Below, one piece after another: positions 26,258-34,931 of a stretch of DNA of 64,000 bases (within the stretch, counting starts at the first letter, position 1; every line of letters begins with the position of its first letter). The stretch is from Propionimicrobium sp963511305 (GTDB lineage: Bacteria; Actinomycetota; Actinomycetes; Propionibacteriales; Propionibacteriaceae): NCBI GenBank assembly GCA_963511305.1, contig CAUPIJ010000003.1, positions 1 to 64,000 of the forward strand. Reading direction: 5' to 3'. Below the pieces are notes generated by a model. That model saw only the letters and a list, made by a program, of their open reading frames with translations, did not search any database and was not told the origin of the DNA. The position numbers were made by a program, and so were the translations under genes.

Positions 26258-26791
26258 TCAGGCCGCGTTACTGTGCCTGGACTCGGCAGCCTCGTCCTTG
26301 TTTTCCTCGACTGGATCTGCTTTCTCCTCGGCCTTATCTTCCTTCACGTCTTGCCCCTCGGGCTTAGGCATCATTTGCGCGGGAAGTTTCGGAGGTTCGG
26401 CATACGGGGCCTCGTTACCCTGAACTGCCTGCTGTATCCCAACAACCGAGCCATCCTCAAGCTTCATCACAGCCGGGTATGGGTTCGGCCTCATACCGAG
26501 CTCCCAGGCCTTAGCCGACAGATACTGGCCAGAGCTTTGCTCCTCGACCTGGCTCTGCAGCGCCGCCTCGCGATAACGCAACTCGTTGGCCTGAACCTTG
26601 AGCTCGGCAAGCTTCGCGGATTCGTTCTGCACCGCTGTTGCGAGCCCGAATACGATCGCGACACCGAAGCCCATCAGCACGATGATGAAAATCACGAACG
26701 GATGGCTGGGCAGCTTGCCCTTGCTTCTGATGAGCGGGATCAACCGCAAACCGGAGGCCGATTGGCCATGTTCTACTGGTGCTGCGCTCAT
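26258..26791 (-). CDS. FtsL-like septum formation initiator protein
   Basis: The 177-residue bitopic protein occupies the ftsL position between rsmH and ftsI. A single membrane helix (about residues 32-55, PFVIFIIVLMGFGVAIVFGL) is followed by a coiled coil (SAKLAELKVQANELRYREAALQSQVEE) and a long acidic, Lys/Glu-rich tail. FtsL with FtsB and FtsQ activates FtsW/FtsI. ATG 26791 was chosen because it gives a 4-bp ATGA overlap with rsmH and follows AAGGGG; the frame is open 60 codons further but that part lies inside rsmH. Sequence similarity among FtsL proteins is low, so the call rests on topology and place. Confidence 0.85.
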   Translation of the reverse strand: MSAAPVEHGQSASGLRLIPLIRSKGKLPSHPFVIFIIVLMGFGVAIVFGLATAVQNESAKLAELKVQANELRYREAALQSQVEEQSSGQYLSAKAWELGMRPNPYPAVMKLEDGSVVGIQQAVQGNEAPYAEPPKLPAQMMPKPEGQDVKEDKAEEKADPVEENKDEAAESRHSNAA

Positions 26792-27744
26792 ATTTTCCCC
26801 TTCTCGTTTGACCTGATCCGTTCCACTGCACGGAGCCTGGCCGAGGCAGATCGAGAGTTCTGCTCGATTTCTTGTTCTGTTGGTTTCTGCGCACCCTTGG
26901 TGAGCAATTTGAATTGAGCCGCTCTGTCGGGCGGAACTATCGGCATGTCTTTGGGGACGTCGTCGCTGCAAGCCTTTGCGAACGTCCGCTTTGCGATCCG
27001 GTCTTCAAGAGAGTGATAGGACAAAACGGCCACCCGGCCACCGACGCTTAGCTTCTCTAGCGCTGCCGGAAGCGCGGCGGAAAACGCGTCCAACTCTCCG
27101 TTGACCTCTATGCGAAGCGCCTGGAAGACCCGCTTCGCTGGGTGCCCACCGCGGCGCCTAACCGCCGCCGGCAGCGAATCAGCGATCACCTCTACGAGAC
27201 GTCCCGACATCTCGAATGGCTGCTTCTTACGCTCGGCAACAATCGCCGATGCGATGCGCTTGGCGTTCGGCTCCTCGCCATAGACCCGAAATATCCTGAC
27301 CAGATCTTCCTGGCCGTATTCGTTGATGATCTGCGCGGCGCTCAGCTCGTTTTGCCCCATCCTCATGTCGAGCGGGGTGTCCTGCGAATAAGAAAAGCCT
27401 CGCTCGGCTCGATCTATCTGCAGGCTCGATAACCCCAGATCGAACAAGACGGCGTCCACCCTTGGCAGATCCAACTCGGCGAGCACATCAAACCTGGCCT
27501 GCACAAACCGGCAGCGATCCGAAAACTCCGCCATGTTTTGCTTGGCGATCTCAAGGGCCTGCGAGTCACGATCGACACCGACCAGGCTGGCCTGCGGGCA
27601 TGCTCGCAAAATCGCCGAGCTGTGGCCGGCCATCCCGAGAGTGCAGTCGACGAAGACTGCCCCCGGCTTCGACAACGCTGGACTCAAGATTTCAAGGATT
27701 TCGGGCAACATGACAGGAACGTGAAGCGCATCTCTATTTGGCAT
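26788..27744 (-). CDS. rsmH: 16S rRNA (cytosine-1402-N4) methyltransferase
   Basis: The 318-residue AdoMet-dependent enzyme methylates C1402 in the ribosomal P site. It begins HVPVMLPEILEIL, has the AdoMet motif FVDCTLGMAGHSSAIL, FDLGLSSLQIDRAERGFSY, ALRIEVNGEL and SYHSLEDRIAKR. Two starts compete: ATG 27750 has AGGAG directly abutting, while ATG 27744 has GGAG at 6-nt spacing, so 27744 is preferred. A 147-bp structured gap separates it from mraZ. Confidence 0.96.
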   Translation of the reverse strand: MPNRDALHVPVMLPEILEILSPALSKPGAVFVDCTLGMAGHSSAILRACPQASLVGVDRDSQALEIAKQNMAEFSDRCRFVQARFDVLAELDLPRVDAVLFDLGLSSLQIDRAERGFSYSQDTPLDMRMGQNELSAAQIINEYGQEDLVRIFRVYGEEPNAKRIASAIVAERKKQPFEMSGRLVEVIADSLPAAVRRRGGHPAKRVFQALRIEVNGELDAFSAALPAALEKLSVGGRVAVLSYHSLEDRIAKRTFAKACSDDVPKDMPIVPPDRAAQFKLLTKGAQKPTEQEIEQNSRSASARLRAVERIRSNEKGKI

Positions 27745-27891
27745 CTTCATCTCCTGTCTTTGCTCAGCTCTTTACTGGGGCACCAGCCACGACTTGGCGG
27801 CAGGTCATCGGCCAGACCTCACGCCACCTGGCACAGGGGAAGTTGCGCCAGGGCACATGAGGCTTGGCCGGAGGCCAACCGTCAACTCGCA
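27745..27891 (-). promoter_or_regulatory. Structured mraZ-rsmH leader with three hairpins
   Basis: Read on the minus strand, the gap holds TTGGCC-TCC-GGCCAA (27878-27864), CCTGGC/GCCAGG flanking a short loop, and GGCG..AGGTC/GACCT..CGCC (27825-27796). It ends in the rsmH ribosome-binding site. No U-tract follows, so a terminator is unlikely. A structured 5' leader of mraW genes has been described in actinobacteria (the mraW RNA motif); identity with it is not shown here. Confidence 0.45.
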
Positions 27892-28341
27892 TCAGCCATC
27901 AGCGCCTAGGGCGCCGAATTCCGGCAGGATCTGATCGTTGAGTTCCGCGAAGCCCGATTCCTGTTCCTGCATATAGTGCTGCCATGCAGCCTCGTCCCAG
28001 ACCTCTAACCGATTGATCGCGCCGATGACCACGATCTTCGATTCCAGGCCTGCGTAGGAGCGCAGGATGGGAGGTATCGTCAGGCGGCCCTGCTTGTCAG
28101 GCACCTCGTCGCTAGCTCCCGCCGCCAACATTCGCTGGAAGTCGCGCACCTGCTTGAGGGTCGAGGGTGCCGTCGTTACTTGCTTGGTCATTTCGGCGAA
28201 CGTCGCAATCGGGTAGATGGCGAGCGAATGCTCCTGGCTCCTGGTAATTACCAGGCCGCCGGCCAGCTCTTCGCGGAACTTCGCGGGCAGGAAAAAGCGG
28301 CCCTTGTCATCGAGTTTTGGCGTGTACGTTCCCAAAAACAT
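27892..28341 (-). CDS. mraZ: Transcriptional regulator MraZ
   Basis: The 149-residue protein has two SpoVT/AbrB-like DNA-binding repeats: MFLGTYTPKLDDKGRFFLPAKFR and DKQGRLTIPPILRSYAGL, as in all MraZ. It forms a ring and represses its own dcw operon by binding tandem repeats upstream. Phased boxes of that sort lie at 28363-28418. It is the first gene of the cluster. ATG 28341 has AAAGGGGG about 10 nt upstream. Confidence 0.96.
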   Translation of the reverse strand: MFLGTYTPKLDDKGRFFLPAKFREELAGGLVITRSQEHSLAIYPIATFAEMTKQVTTAPSTLKQVRDFQRMLAAGASDEVPDKQGRLTIPPILRSYAGLESKIVVIGAINRLEVWDEAAWQHYMQEQESGFAELNDQILPEFGALGADG

Positions 28342-28352
28342 TCCAAGGCACC

Positions 28353-28428
28353 CCCTTTCACTTCCCAGTCAGATCCCTTGTCCTCCATTTTGCACCACAA
28401 TACTCCCTTTTCCACCACTAACGCACCC
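28353..28428 (-). promoter_or_regulatory. MraZ operator: six boxes with exact 10-bp phasing
   Basis: On the minus strand GTGGTG, AGGGAG, GTGGTG, ATGGAG, AGGGAT and TGGGAA occupy 28418-28413, 28408-28403, 28398-28393, 28388-28383, 28378-28373 and 28368-28363. Every step is 10 bp. Weaker matches continue the phase at 28428-28423 (GGGTGC) and 28358-28353 (AAAGGG). E. coli MraZ binds three TGGGN repeats with the same period. Confidence 0.75.
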
Positions 28429-28465
28429 CAGGGTATGAAATGCCATGAAAATTGCGCAGAAAGCA

Positions 28466-28498
28466 CGAAAAAAGAGCGTCGGTAAGAACCGACGCTCT
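28466..28498 (-). terminator. Terminator after the DUF3040 gene
   Basis: An 11-bp stem (28473-28483, AGAGCGTCGGT, with 28488-28498; AAGA loop) is followed on the minus strand by TTTTTCGTGC. It insulates mraZ from the upstream gene. Confidence 0.9.
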
Positions 28499-28513
28499 AA
28501 GAAAAGCTAGTTT

Positions 28514-28888
28514 TTAGAAACCCTGGCGACGACGCCACCGCTCCTCGAGACTGGACGATGGCTTGGTTGAGGGTGGCGGAAAGTCCTTTACTTCAGGGGC
28601 TCCCTCGCCGTCTATCTTCTGCCAGGCAGTAATCGCCAGCACGGTCGCGGCGAACATCGCGAGGAAGCCTAGCAGCCCGATCAGCCAACCGATAGACATT
28701 GAGCTGGCTAGGCCAAGGATGAGCAGCAGGACGCCCACCAGGAAGAGGAAGCCCCCAAGAGTTGCCCGCTTGCGGTGCACCTTATAAGAGGTACGCGAGC
28801 CCATCCGGGAGGCGAGTTTGGGGTCGTCAGCAGCTAGCGATGCTTCTAACTGATCAAGAAGCCGCTGTTCTTCTTCGGATAGCGCCAT
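28514..28888 (-). CDS. DUF3040 membrane protein
   Basis: The 124-residue protein starts MALSEEEQRLLDQLEASLAADDP, the hallmark of DUF3040, with a cytoplasmic acidic helix, then two membrane helices (about residues 45-63 and 67-86) and a charged tail. The family is found in actinobacteria, usually beside mraZ; its function is unknown. ATG 28888 follows AAAGGG. Codons upstream of it in the open frame are not family-like. Confidence 0.9.
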   Translation of the reverse strand: MALSEEEQRLLDQLEASLAADDPKLASRMGSRTSYKVHRKRATLGGFLFLVGVLLLILGLASSMSIGWLIGLLGFLAMFAATVLAITAWQKIDGEGAPEVKDFPPPSTKPSSSLEERWRRRQGF

Positions 28889-29075
28889 GATCGCCCTTTC
28901 TTCCTGCCTCATTTAATAAGAACACATTACATCACGGGCTGAAAACTGCCGCTAAGCCTTCATCAACTCTCAACCAGCAGAGTCTCTAGCTAAATCTATG
29001 CTTGAGGGTTTGTCCTGGCTTTTTTGCCAAAGACCCCTGATACTCATCATCGAGGGTTAAAGGGGAGGTTTTACC

Positions 29076-31019
29076 TTGCAGACCAATAACGAAAAGCCCA
29101 AGAGTTGGAAACTGTTATCGCTGGTGTTGCCGGTGACCATGGCCGCCGGTTCGGTGGTCAGCACCGCGCCAGCTGCATCAGCCAACCAAGGATTTATTAA
29201 TTACATTGCGCCGATGGCGCAGGCAGGCCAGCAGCAGTACGGCGTTCCGGCGTCGGTCGCGATGGCTCAGGCAATCTTGGAATCGGGATGGGGCCGTAGC
29301 GGACTTACGACTAAGTACAACGCCTACTTCGGTATCAAGTGTGGCACTATGCGCAGCCCGCACCAACTGGGCTGCGTTTCGATGGGCACTCGTGAGTACA
29401 TCAACGGCCGCAGCATCTTCATCAACGACGGTTTCCGCACCTACAGAACCGGCGCGGACTCCTTCAAAGACCACGGCCACTTCCTGAGGGTTAACTCACG
29501 TTACGGGCCTGCCTTCCACACCAGGACTGCGGACGATTTCGCCCGTGCTATCGCCCGCGCCGGCTACGCTACTGACCCGAACTACGCAAATGCGCTGATT
29601 AACCTGATGAACCAATACAACCTGCGTCGCTTCGACACCGGCGCAGCTGCGTCTCCGGTACGTGACGCGAAACCGGTCACCCACGCGAAGTTCAAAAACA
29701 CTGCCGCTAAGTTCGGGTCGCCGCTAGCAAACGCGACCACCCAGTACGGTGGCACCTGGCAGGAATTCTCGCGCGGCATACTAGTGGACACTCCTAACGG
29801 TCAGTTCAACATCCGCAACGGCATCCTCGCGTCATATAAAGAAGCAACCAAGGCAGGCGCAAAGCTCGGCCTGCCCCTAGGCAACGAACAAGCCGTCGAC
29901 GGTGGCTGGAAGCAACCGTTCCAGTATGGTGACGTTTTCTACACCACAAGCGACAAAACATTCGTGGTTCGCAACGGCATGGCAACCCGCTATCGCGAAA
30001 CCTCAAAGCCAAAGTTGGCTCTGCCAACCAGCAATGAGCGCGCAGAAGGCAATGCAGTCGTCCAGGATTTCGCCAACGGCAGAATTTTCTGGACCCCGCA
30101 GCGCGGTGGCATCGGCGTGGTAAATGACACCTACACCAAGTTCAAAGAGCTAGGTGGTGTGAACAGGTTTGGTCTGCCCACCGCAGAGCAGATTGAAAAC
30201 GATGCAGGCTCCGGTGCTCAGAACTTCGACCGCGGCGCAGTCACCTGGTCAAAGGCAGATGGCTACCAAATGGTCGTTGGCGGCATCTATGCGACCTACG
30301 CGAAGTCTGGCGGCTTCGACAAGCTAGGCGCAGCTAAGAGCCCTGAGAGCAGGGTCAGCGGAGGCTGGATCCAGAGCTTCGAGAACGGCACGATCTTCTT
30401 CTCGAATAAGAAGAATGTGGGCGGCTTTGTCGTCACAGGCGGCATCGCCGAAGCGGTCGAGGCTAACGGCGGCCTGGCGAAGCTGGGCATGCCAATCGCC
30501 AACGAGAAGGCAGTACCCGGCGGTTGGTCCCAGGACTTCGAGAACGGCACGATCTTCACCGGCAGGTACGGCAGCTTCGTCGTCTCGGGTGAGATGGCCA
30601 AGAAGTACGCCGAGCTGGGCGGCGTCGAGAAACTCGGCGTTCCCACCTCCGCGGAGACCACTACCCCGGACGGCAGCGTCCAGAAGTTCCGTCACGGCGA
30701 GATCCACATGGTTGCCGGTAAGGCCACCGTGATCCGCGGCGCTATCTTCGCTGGCTACGATACGGCTGGCGGCGCTAAGGCCGCGGGTGCTCCCCTGACC
30801 GACGAATACACGTGGAACAACGGCTGGCGCCAGGACTTCGCTAACGGCAGCGTCGTTGGCGGCGGCAGCGCCGAGTTCAACTTCGTACCCAACCAGATCA
30901 TGGACCTCTACAAGCAGCGCGCTGAAGAACTCGGCAAGCCGATCGGCGCTGCTGAGATCACTGGGACCCAGATCAGCCAGACCTTCCAGAACGGAACCAT
31001 CACCGTTTCGAAGGCTTAA
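29076..31019 (+). CDS. Secreted N-acetylglucosaminidase with LGFP repeats
   Basis: The 647-residue protein has a signal peptide (cleavage probably after ASA, near residue 36), a GH73 glucosaminidase domain (about 40-190; AMAQAILESGWGRS contains the catalytic Glu, then YNAYFGIKCG), and about eight LGFP repeats (200-640; recurring units such as KLGLPLGNEQAVDGGWKQPFQYG, here only as LGLPLGNE, LGMPIANE, LGVPTSAE). LGFP repeats are thought to bind the cell wall; the enzyme should trim peptidoglycan outside the cell. The start is TTG, well placed after AAAGGGGAGG. TATGCT at 28997-29002 may be a -10 element. A strong terminator follows. Confidence 0.9.
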   Translation: MQTNNEKPKSWKLLSLVLPVTMAAGSVVSTAPAASANQGFINYIAPMAQAGQQQYGVPASVAMAQAILESGWGRSGLTTKYNAYFGIKCGTMRSPHQLGCVSMGTREYINGRSIFINDGFRTYRTGADSFKDHGHFLRVNSRYGPAFHTRTADDFARAIARAGYATDPNYANALINLMNQYNLRRFDTGAAASPVRDAKPVTHAKFKNTAAKFGSPLANATTQYGGTWQEFSRGILVDTPNGQFNIRNGILASYKEATKAGAKLGLPLGNEQAVDGGWKQPFQYGDVFYTTSDKTFVVRNGMATRYRETSKPKLALPTSNERAEGNAVVQDFANGRIFWTPQRGGIGVVNDTYTKFKELGGVNRFGLPTAEQIENDAGSGAQNFDRGAVTWSKADGYQMVVGGIYATYAKSGGFDKLGAAKSPESRVSGGWIQSFENGTIFFSNKKNVGGFVVTGGIAEAVEANGGLAKLGMPIANEKAVPGGWSQDFENGTIFTGRYGSFVVSGEMAKKYAELGGVEKLGVPTSAETTTPDGSVQKFRHGEIHMVAGKATVIRGAIFAGYDTAGGAKAAGAPLTDEYTWNNGWRQDFANGSVVGGGSAEFNFVPNQIMDLYKQRAEELGKPIGAAEITGTQISQTFQNGTITVSKA

Positions 31020-31038
31020 GCCAAGCCAAATAACCCTC

Positions 31039-31080
31039 AAAGCCACCGAACTTGCCAAACGAGTTCGGTGGCTTTGCTTT
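31039..31080 (+). terminator. Terminator after the LGFP glucosaminidase
   Basis: A 14-bp perfect stem (31039-31052, AAAGCCACCGAACT, with 31062-31075; 9-nt loop) is followed by GCTTTTGGGC. Confidence 0.85.
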
Positions 31081-31134
31081 TGGGCATAAACTAGATAGTC
31101 AGTCTTTTTGGCTAGTGCAAATAAGGATATTTTG

Positions 31135-33399
31135 TTGACTTCTGAAATCGATATGGCAGGCGGCGAGGCTAACGCAAGCGACTCCGCCGTGGTTCTGCGC
31201 CTAGAATTAGCCAGCGAGCAGCGGCACGTCGATCGGGTCTACGAGCAGCTGAGCGTCTTGACCGAATCTGCCCGAAACATCGAGGCTGAGGCGGACGCGA
31301 AGTTCAAAACCGACCGCTCAGACTGGATGCGCGAAGAGGACGGCACCGCGATTTTCGAGCGCGATGCGTTCGCCTACCAGGCGGCGAAGCGGCTCGCAAT
31401 CCTGGACGCCGAGCACGACGGCCTGGTTTTCGGCCGTCTCGACCTGACAGACGAAGAGATCCGCTACATCGGGCGACTTGGCGTTCGCTCGGACGACTAC
31501 GAGCCGCTGGTCATTGACTGGCGGGCTCCGGCTGCTGAGCCGTTCTACCGCGCGACCGCTAGCAATCCGATGTCGGTGGTACGCAGGCGGGTGCTGCGCT
31601 GCCGCGGCGAGAAGGTCGTCGGCATCGAAGATGACCTTCTCGATGAGAGCGCTGGTGACGACCTGGTTGTCGTCGGCGAGGGCGCCCTGATGGCCTCTCT
31701 GAAGCGAGCCCGCGGCCCGCACATGAAGGACATCGTCGCCACGATTCAGGCCGAGCAGGACGAGGCGATCCGCGCCCCTTACCAGGGCGTCACGCTGATT
31801 TCGGGTGGGCCCGGCACGGGCAAGACCGTAGTCGCACTGCACCGCGCCGCATACCTGCTCTACACCCACCGCAAGCGCCTCGAACAGGGCGGGGTTCTGG
31901 TTGTTGGCCCGTCGGATCTGTTCGTCTCATACATCGCCCGGGTGCTGCCCAGCCTGGGCGAAAGCTCCGTGAAGCTTCGCGCGGTCGGCGAGGTGCCTGG
32001 CTATGTGCTTGGCTTCGCCTCATCCCGCGCCGACAACGCTCAGGCCGCGATCCTTAAGGGTAGCTTACGCATGCTCCCGGTGCTGCGCGCCGCGGTTAAC
32101 GAGCCGCTGGTATACGGGCCGGAGCTCAATCGGCTGCGCGTTAGCATCAAGGGCGAGGTGCTCACGCTGGAGCAGGACGAACTCAATCGGATCAGGCGCT
32201 CGCTGCTTTCCAGCCAAAAGCTGAACCAGGCCAAGGGCGCCGCTCAGCAGGCCCTGCTGGACGCGCTCTGGGAAAAGCTGCCCGAAGAGATCGCCGCGCT
32301 GCTGGACATCGATCGTGAAATCTTCGACGAGAAGATCACCGATCAGGCCAGCTACACGATGTTCCTGAACGCCTGGTGGCCGATGCTCTCCCCCGAGCAG
32401 GTGCTAGCCAGGCTGGCCGAACCGAGGTTCGTGAACCGCATCGGCCACGGCCACCTAAATGCGGAAGAAGAATCAATCCTCGCCGATTCGCTGCAGCACG
32501 CCCGCGGCTATGTGCCTGATTCCGGCAGGTCGCGCCCCGATTGGTCCATCAGCGACATCACGCTGCTAGACGAGCTGGCCAACATGCTCGGGCCAGTTCC
32601 AGCCACAGAAAAGGACGATCCCCTGCTATTCCTCGACGACCTGGCCGATGCGAACGAGATCGTTACTGTCTCCGATCGGCTCCGCGACGATCGCGACATC
32701 GACGAGAGCCAGCCGAAGAATTACTCGCACGTGCTGGTCGACGAATGCCAGGACATCACTCCCATGCAGTGGCGAATGCTCCGGCGTCGAGGCCCGCAGG
32801 CGTCCTGGACGCTGGTCGGCGACCCGGCGCAGAGCTCCTACCCGATCCAGGAGGAGACCGACCGGGCGATCCGCAAACTGATCGGTCGTGCTCCGAAACG
32901 AGAGTTCCGCTTGTCGACTAACTACCGCTCCCCCACCGAGATCATGGAGCTGGCCGGCAAGGTTGTTCGTGCTGCCTACCCGGATGCCGTCCTGCCCAAC
33001 TCGGTGCGCGAGACGGGCCAAGACCCGCTTCTGCTGAGCACGATTCCCGAGAGGCTGAACGAAGTTCTACAAGGCCAGATAGAGTCTTTGGCCAAGCAGG
33101 TCGCAGGCTCCATCTCGGTCATCACCGCGCCGGACGAGCGGGATGCGATCACCGAGATCATCGAAGGCATGAACCTTAGCGCTGACGCCACAGACAGGGT
33201 CGTGGTGATCACCGCGCTGCAGTCCAAGGGTCTGGAATTCGACGCCACAATCGTCGTCAGCCCGGATGACATAGTCGAGCAGACGCCCGGCGGCGAGCGC
33301 GTGCTCTACGTTGCGCTCACCCGCCCGACGCAACAGCTGGTGACAATAGACCTAAGCGGCACCCAGACGGCAAGGTGGCGCAGAACCATCTCTGACTAA
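31135..33399 (+). CDS. helD: HelD/HelR-type RNA polymerase-associated UvrD-like ATPase
   Basis: The 754-residue superfamily 1 protein has a long N-terminal coiled coil (about residues 15-65), Walker A SGGPGTGKTVVALHRAAYLLY, Walker B HVLVDECQDITPMQW, the GDPAQSS motif, TNYRSPTEI and VALTRPTQQLV. HelD-class proteins pry RNA polymerase off DNA; actinobacterial members (HelR) can also displace rifamycins. The family is recognised by the coiled coil and the DYEPLVIDWRAPAAEPFY block. The start is uncertain: TTG 31135 has AAGGA at 7-nt spacing; TTG 31132 and ATG 31153 are alternatives. It converges on pduP. Confidence 0.88.
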   Translation: MTSEIDMAGGEANASDSAVVLRLELASEQRHVDRVYEQLSVLTESARNIEAEADAKFKTDRSDWMREEDGTAIFERDAFAYQAAKRLAILDAEHDGLVFGRLDLTDEEIRYIGRLGVRSDDYEPLVIDWRAPAAEPFYRATASNPMSVVRRRVLRCRGEKVVGIEDDLLDESAGDDLVVVGEGALMASLKRARGPHMKDIVATIQAEQDEAIRAPYQGVTLISGGPGTGKTVVALHRAAYLLYTHRKRLEQGGVLVVGPSDLFVSYIARVLPSLGESSVKLRAVGEVPGYVLGFASSRADNAQAAILKGSLRMLPVLRAAVNEPLVYGPELNRLRVSIKGEVLTLEQDELNRIRRSLLSSQKLNQAKGAAQQALLDALWEKLPEEIAALLDIDREIFDEKITDQASYTMFLNAWWPMLSPEQVLARLAEPRFVNRIGHGHLNAEEESILADSLQHARGYVPDSGRSRPDWSISDITLLDELANMLGPVPATEKDDPLLFLDDLADANEIVTVSDRLRDDRDIDESQPKNYSHVLVDECQDITPMQWRMLRRRGPQASWTLVGDPAQSSYPIQEETDRAIRKLIGRAPKREFRLSTNYRSPTEIMELAGKVVRAAYPDAVLPNSVRETGQDPLLLSTIPERLNEVLQGQIESLAKQVAGSISVITAPDERDAITEIIEGMNLSADATDRVVVITALQSKGLEFDATIVVSPDDIVEQTPGGERVLYVALTRPTQQLVTIDLSGTQTARWRRTISD

Positions 33400-33454
33400 A
33401 GGGGCCGGGCTTCGAGCCGACAGAAAGCGCGCCTAACCGAGGCGTGACCGCATG

Positions 33455-33492
33455 AAGATTGGGGTAGACGGAAAACCGCCGACCCCAATCTT
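33455..33492. terminator. Hairpin terminator between helD and pduP
   Basis: An 11-bp stem AAGATTGGGGT (33455-33465) pairs with 33482-33492, enclosing CGG-AAAA-CCG. The T-run is weak on both sides, but it lies exactly between two convergent genes. Confidence 0.7.
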
Positions 33493-33509
33493 TACGGCTG
33501 TCTTGCCGC

Positions 33510-34931
33510 TTATCTGATGTTCAGTTCTTGCACCAGCGCGCAGCGACGTTTCCTCGCGAAGGAACGCGCACTCGTCAGGCCTTCACCGGTCGGCCCCGCG
33601 ATGGTGAACGTCGGGTAGCCCTCACCGGTGATGCCGATGCCCGCATAGGAAGGGCCGTTCTTGACGAAGATGGTCGTCTGAATCAGCTTGCCGAATTTGG
33701 TTAGGGCCGTAATGTCACGCGAGTGCATGATCGCGGTGTGACGGTTGCCGTGTTCGAGCTCGACGGCCCAATCTATCGCGGTATCGACGTCGGGCGTGCG
33801 GATAACCGCCAAGACCGGCATCATCAGCTCGACCTGCGCGAACGGGTGGTCCTTGCCGACCTCCGCGATCAGCAGCTTCGTGCCAGCGGGAGCCTGATCA
33901 CCGATCTCGGCCAGGATCTTCTCAGCTGACTTACCTACCCATGCCGTGGCAGCCCTGTTGTCCTTGACCAGGATTTTCTCTAGCTTCTCGGTCTGCTGAG
34001 CGCTCAGCTCGTAGGCGCCATTCGCGACCATCTTGAACTTCAATAGATCAGCCACGTCTTCGACAACAAGGCATTCCTTCTCGGACGTGCAGGGCAGGTT
34101 GTTATCGAAGCTCGCACCGTCCACGATTGACTTGGCGGCAAGGTCTAGGTCCGCAGTCGCGTCGACGACCACCGGCGGATTCCCGGCGCCCGCACCGATT
34201 GCCTTCTTGCCACTGGACAGCACGGTTTTGACGATGCCTGGGCCACCAGTCGCGACCAGCATGCGAACGTGCGGATGAGCCATCATCTTGTTGGTATTTT
34301 CGATCGAAGGCTCGGCGACGGTGACCACCAGGTTTTTCGGAGCGCCGACCTTTGCCAGGGCCTTGTTGATCTGCCTGATCTGCCAAAGAGAGATGTTCTT
34401 TGAGCGCGGGTGCGGGCTGAAGACCACCGCGTTTCCGGCAGCCAGCATGCCAATGGAGTTGCAGGTGATTGTTTCTGTCGGATTGGTGGTTGGCGTGATG
34501 GCGCCAATGACACCGAAAGCCGAGTATTCCACGGTGGTTAGGCCGTCGTCGCCAGACCAAGCCTCGGTGATCAGGTCTTCCGTCCCGGGAGTATCCTGCG
34601 CTGCGATCCTATTCTTGATGCACTTGTGCTCGACGTTACCCATGCCGGATTCGGCGACCGCCTGTTCGGACATATAGCGGATGTTTTCGGGCACGCTCAT
34701 CACGTCGCGGATTGCCTGAATGAAGCGCTCGCGATCTGCCATCGAGCATCGCATGAACTCTTGCCAGCCCTGCTGGGCTGCCTCGACGGCGCTATCCATG
34801 TCGGAGAATATGCCGTCGCCGGTTTTGCTAACCTGCTCCTTCGGGGCTGCCACATCGGTGAAAGCAGTCTGCGGCAGCTCAGACAGAACCTGCCTAATGG
34901 TCTTCTCGATTAGTTTTGGATCGATGCTCAT
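33510..34931 (-). CDS. pduP: CoA-acylating propionaldehyde dehydrogenase
   Basis: The 473-residue enzyme oxidises propionaldehyde with CoA and NAD+ to propionyl-CoA inside the microcompartment. Residues 1-19 (LIEKTIRQVLSEL) form an amphipathic encapsulation helix. The aldehyde dehydrogenase domain shows ITPTTNPTETITCNS, HPRSKN, GAGAGNPP and the catalytic cysteine in DNNLPCTSEKE, all as in PduP/EutE. It is the last gene of the leftward pdu operon and overlaps pduO by 4 bp (ATGA). Confidence 0.96.
   Translation of the reverse strand: MSIDPKLIEKTIRQVLSELPQTAFTDVAAPKEQVSKTGDGIFSDMDSAVEAAQQGWQEFMRCSMADRERFIQAIRDVMSVPENIRYMSEQAVAESGMGNVEHKCIKNRIAAQDTPGTEDLITEAWSGDDGLTTVEYSAFGVIGAITPTTNPTETITCNSIGMLAAGNAVVFSPHPRSKNISLWQIRQINKALAKVGAPKNLVVTVAEPSIENTNKMMAHPHVRMLVATGGPGIVKTVLSSGKKAIGAGAGNPPVVVDATADLDLAAKSIVDGASFDNNLPCTSEKECLVVEDVADLLKFKMVANGAYELSAQQTEKLEKILVKDNRAATAWVGKSAEKILAEIGDQAPAGTKLLIAEVGKDHPFAQVELMMPVLAVIRTPDVDTAIDWAVELEHGNRHTAIMHSRDITALTKFGKLIQTTIFVKNGPSYAGIGITGEGYPTFTIAGPTGEGLTSARSFARKRRCALVQELNIR

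Noticed and set aside
29030..29075. A ydaO-type c-di-AMP riboswitch before the glucosaminidase
   Set aside because: Such switches precede wall hydrolases in actinobacteria, but the leader after the likely promoter is too short and lacks the motif.
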